The notes under the pieces are model-generated. The model was not told the origin of the DNA, did not search any database, and was given only the letters and a program-made list of their open reading frames with translations. This document shows positions 5,347 through 7,680 of a stretch of DNA of 7,680 nt, one piece after another. Made by a program: the position numbers and the translations under genes. Origin of the DNA: Candidatus Pacearchaeota archaeon (GTDB lineage Archaea; Nanobdellota; Nanobdellia; Pacearchaeales; GW2011-AR1); assembly GCA_017609795.1 (NCBI GenBank), contig JAFCDH010000047.1, positions 1 through 7,680 on the forward strand, given 5' to 3'. Numbering within the stretch: position 1 is the first letter of the stretch; each line of letters opens with the position of its first letter.

Positions 5347-5845
5347 TTAAAATCTTCTTCTATCTCTTTTAGTTCCAGGAGATTTTGGTTGATATTGTTT
5401 AGGAGCTTCATTTGATGTGAATTTTTGTGAATGCCAGCTATCTGCTGTTCTCACTTCTCCTGGTATAACAGGTTTAAACTGAAAATCAGATGCAGGATTT
5501 AAACTAGGAAGTTGAGGTTCTATATCTGGATATCCTAATTCTGTTGGTTGATAAGTATCTGTACTATAGTTTTGTGCAGTATAAACTTTTGTTTCTTCTT
5601 CACCTTGAGTTTGATTAGAAGGAGTATCTGCTAATTCTGTTTCTAATTGAGGTTGTTGAGTTATTGGTCTTGCAGTTTCTAAAGAAGGAGATGGTTGAGA
5701 TGATGGCCAACGCTCAATAGCTCTTGAAGTTTCTAATACTGGATAATCTGCTGTAGGAGTTTCTTCAATAATATCTTCTAAAGGTTCTTGTGATTCTTCA
5801 TCAATCTCTTGTGATTCTTCCTTTTATATCTTGTTCTTCTGGCAT
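5347..5845 (-). pseudogene. acidic, Pro/Gln/Thr-rich disordered protein with a +1 frame break near the start
   Basis: From the ATG at 5845 the frame gives MPEEQDIK and then ends at a TGA after 14 codons. Skipping one base at about 5821 joins it to a 157-codon open frame that starts EESQEIDEESQEPLED and ends KSPGTKRDRRRF-TAA. That long frame has a TAA immediately upstream (5824-5826) and no ATG, GTG or TTG before its middle, so it needs the ATG of the other frame. The joined product is about 165 residues: acidic at the front, rich in Pro, Gln, Thr, Ser and Tyr in the middle, and ending in a short basic tail. It is probably disordered and contains no enzyme motif. The break may be a sequencing or assembly indel in a short homopolymer, a recent mutation, or recoding. 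I think an error or young mutation is most likely, since codon use beyond the break is still gene-like. Confidence 0.65.
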
Positions 5846-5925
5846 TTTGATTTTTAATTGAAATTTGATAAGCTCAATATTCATTAAGATACTGGTATTT
5901 CCTTTAATTTTAATAAGAAATAGGA

Positions 5926-6162
5926 TTATTTAATCATTTTGGTTTGTTCTTGGTTTCTACGAGCTTTTGCTTGAGATGCAAACTGTGCAATTTGATTAAT
6001 TCCCACACAATCAGTAAGTCCATTAAATAATTGAATACAATTAATTCTGCCTACACCCCAAATTGGAAGATAATCTACTCCTGCTTCATCAAGCATTTAT
6101 TTTGCTAATTCAAATTCTTTTTGAGATGTATAATCTATATCTCTTGCTAAATGATATGTCAT
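5926..6162 (-). pseudogene. small gene (78 codons) interrupted by one in-frame TAA
   Basis: The ATG at 6162 overlaps the TGA of the 502-residue gene as ATGA, a classic coupled start. The frame reads MTYHLARDIDYTSQKEFELAK, then TAA at 6097-6099, then MLDEAGVDYLPIWGVGRINC... to ...RRNQEQTKMIK-TAA. A single A-to-T change (AAA to TAA) would explain the stop, as ELAK-K-MLDEAG would read naturally. Because ATG follows the TAA directly, the last 56 codons (5926-6096) could also be translated by re-initiation, giving two peptides. The full product would be soluble, with two cysteines (INC and TDC) and a Gln/Ala-rich helical end. I do not recognise it. Position suggests that it works with the 502-residue protein. 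A sequence error, a real nonsense mutation and two separate genes remain possible. Confidence 0.6.
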
Positions 6163-7667
6163 TTTGGTTTTCCTAACCCAAAAACTTCTTCAGTCCTTGT
6201 TCTTGGAGGTCTTGCTTCAGCATTATCAACATATGGAAATGAAGCCATATTATGGGCTTTTTTATAAATATCAAAAACAGCAAAACAACTATCAATTGCT
6301 CCAGCTTCTGTTAAATTTCTTATATATCTTTCAGGATATTTATCAGGCCTAACTCCTTTTTGTTTTAGCTTCTTCAGATTTTCTTCTTCTTTGCTTTTTT
6401 CTTTAGATAAATCTTTTTTTGGTTTTTTAGTAAAAGAAAATAATGCTGTAAAAGGATTTTCATCTTCTTTTGATAGTCTTTCTTTTTCTTTTTCTTTTGT
6501 ATCGCCTATAAATTCATCAATATCTAATTTTAATTGTTGTAAAGAATCATCTGTTATGCCTTGAACAAGTTTTAAAGAATCTTCCAAATCTGATTCAAAT
6601 AGTTTATCATTTAATAAAGCTAATTCATCTTCATTTAATGCATATGCTTTAAAAGAAACATCTGCTCTTCCTCCAAAAGCAGTATGTTGTCCCATTTTAC
6701 TTGGAACTCCTCTAAAATTAAAATCCACAACAACAACTGAATAATATTTTCTTAGTCCTTTTATTTTTTTAAAATCTCTTGGTAGATGTTTATCTATTAT
6801 TTCTTGTTCAACATTAAGTGTTTTTTTACCCATTAAAGTTAACTGAAATAATACTATATTAAAAATATCAACTAATTCTGGTTTTTTTCCTAATTCTGAG
6901 CTTGATTCTAATTGCTGAGCTGCTTTAAGATATGGTTTTGCCCATCTTGCATATAGCTTTAAAGAATCTACTTGACTTTTAAGATAGGCTTTTTCAATTT
7001 CAAATTGTTTTCTTAATTGTTCTTCACTTCTTTTTTTCCATTCTAAAAATTCCTGAACTCTTGGTTTTAAAACTCTTTTTACTAAATCATTTAAATCTAA
7101 TTCATCAACTTGTTTTATAGAGTTTGCTATCATAAATGCATCTCTTAATGTTACAAATTGCAGATTCCCACTTGCCATTGCATTTATGCTTCCTGCGCCT
7201 CTTTGCAAGTCTACCTTGTCCATCCAAATTTGTTTTAATGCTAATAATCCTGTTTGTCTTTTTTCTTTGTCTTTTGATTTTTCATTATCATAATGACTTA
7301 ATCTTATTTGAAACTCTTTTAAATCATAAAGAATATTCATCACAGATCTTAGAATTGTATTAACCATTTGCATAGTGTTCATTGCTTGTTTTTGCATTTC
7401 TGATTTTTTCATACCTAATTCTCCAAAATGTCCTGAACCAGGAGAAGCTGCAAAATTATCAACAATCTTAATTACATTTCCTCCAAAAATACCATTCATA
7501 TAATCTAAAATCCAAAAGTAGATTGGTTCAAGAGTTTCTGCTAATGAGTTATAAACTAATTTATGTTCTGCAGAAGACACAATTATGTCTGCGCCTTTAT
7601 TTTTTCTTTTTTTTCTTTTTGCATAATAAGGACTTATTTCTGCAATTATATCTTCTATTTCTGACAT
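6159..7667 (-). CDS. conserved-looking uncharacterised protein, 502 aa, mostly helical
   Basis: MSEIEDIIAEISPYYAKRKK starts a soluble protein with no signal peptide or clear membrane segment. After a basic patch (18-25), residues about 30-128 hold motif-like blocks: FGGNVIKIVDN (61-71), ASPGSGHFGELG (74-85), and a helix ending in NILYDLKEFQIRL (111-123). Helical, coiled-coil-prone segments fill 185-250. Residues 309-345 look like a beta-rich element (VVVVDFNFRG, then AFGGRADVSFKAYAL). A Lys/Glu-rich linker (388-436) joins a small C-terminal domain with CFAVFDIYKKAHNM (461-474). The blocks feel like a family I have met in DPANN genomes, but I cannot name it. No nucleotide-binding P-loop is seen; SPGSGH lacks the GK(S/T). 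The stop overlaps the next gene's start. The promoter lies beyond the window, with only 13 bases visible upstream. Confidence 0.8.
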   Translation of the reverse strand: MSEIEDIIAEISPYYAKRKKRKNKGADIIVSSAEHKLVYNSLAETLEPIYFWILDYMNGIFGGNVIKIVDNFAASPGSGHFGELGMKKSEMQKQAMNTMQMVNTILRSVMNILYDLKEFQIRLSHYDNEKSKDKEKRQTGLLALKQIWMDKVDLQRGAGSINAMASGNLQFVTLRDAFMIANSIKQVDELDLNDLVKRVLKPRVQEFLEWKKRSEEQLRKQFEIEKAYLKSQVDSLKLYARWAKPYLKAAQQLESSSELGKKPELVDIFNIVLFQLTLMGKKTLNVEQEIIDKHLPRDFKKIKGLRKYYSVVVVDFNFRGVPSKMGQHTAFGGRADVSFKAYALNEDELALLNDKLFESDLEDSLKLVQGITDDSLQQLKLDIDEFIGDTKEKEKERLSKEDENPFTALFSFTKKPKKDLSKEKSKEEENLKKLKQKGVRPDKYPERYIRNLTEAGAIDSCFAVFDIYKKAHNMASFPYVDNAEARPPRTRTEEVFGLGKPK

Positions 7668-7680
7668 TTTTGTGTTTTAT

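Noticed and set aside
5926..6162. Reassigned TAA codon
   Set aside because: TAA ends several other genes in the window, including this one, so a sense meaning for TAA is very unlikely.
6159..7667. P-loop in the 502-residue protein (SPGSGH)
   Set aside because: It lacks the GK(S/T) needed for phosphate binding and no Walker B strand follows.
1..7680. tRNA, rRNA, insertion sequence or integrase
   Set aside because: No tRNA-like arm pattern, rRNA-like stretch or transposase/integrase motif was seen on either strand.

Overview
The window looks like part of the chromosome of a small-genome, strongly AT-rich archaeon, most likely of the DPANN type (Pacearchaeota/Woesearchaeota-like). The pointers are archaeal TATA-like boxes 25-33 nt before several start codons, an almost complete lack of Shine-Dalgarno sequences, very Lys/Glu/Ile-rich proteins, many tiny membrane proteins, and a large endonuclease IV/xylose-isomerase-like TIM-barrel protein of a kind I associate with DPANN genomes. 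The lineage is inferred from style; no rRNA or marker gene is present.

Layout. At the left edge a partial minus-strand gene for a two-helix membrane protein (1-208) diverges from a plus-strand gene for a 245-residue charged, helical protein of unknown function (351-1088); each has its own TATA-like box in the shared gap. From 1264 to the right end everything coding is on the minus strand. In transcription order: a 502-residue conserved-looking soluble protein (7667-6159); a small gene overlapping its stop by ATGA and interrupted by one in-frame TAA (6162-5926); an acidic, Pro/Gln/Thr-rich disordered protein whose frame is broken by one extra base near its start (5845-5347); a 98-residue two-helix membrane protein (5195-4899); the 611-residue TIM-barrel protein (4656-2821); a 30-residue single-helix membrane peptide (2688-2596); a 73-residue two-helix membrane protein related to the 98-residue one (2594-2373); and a nucleotidyltransferase with a Lys/His-rich N-terminal tail and a helical C-terminal domain (2316-1264).

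How the genes may work together. No pathway can be named with confidence. The 502-residue protein and the 78-codon gene are translationally coupled, as are nearly the 30- and 73-residue membrane proteins (1-nt gap). Two homologous FG(D/N)SPTEF membrane proteins flank the TIM-barrel gene, which suggests a membrane-associated assembly, but this is inference from position.

Non-coding structure is the most unusual part. The gaps between genes carry a dispersed repeat of about 60-75 bp with a palindromic core, TTAAGCT-N11/12-AGCTTAA, in at least three good copies and one truncated copy. Each copy begins roughly 50-75 nt after the stop codon of a gene and reads in that gene's direction. The leader of the TIM-barrel gene also holds two tandem perfect hairpins with the same core. 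Gaps are otherwise short; no stretch over 300 bases lacks a gene.
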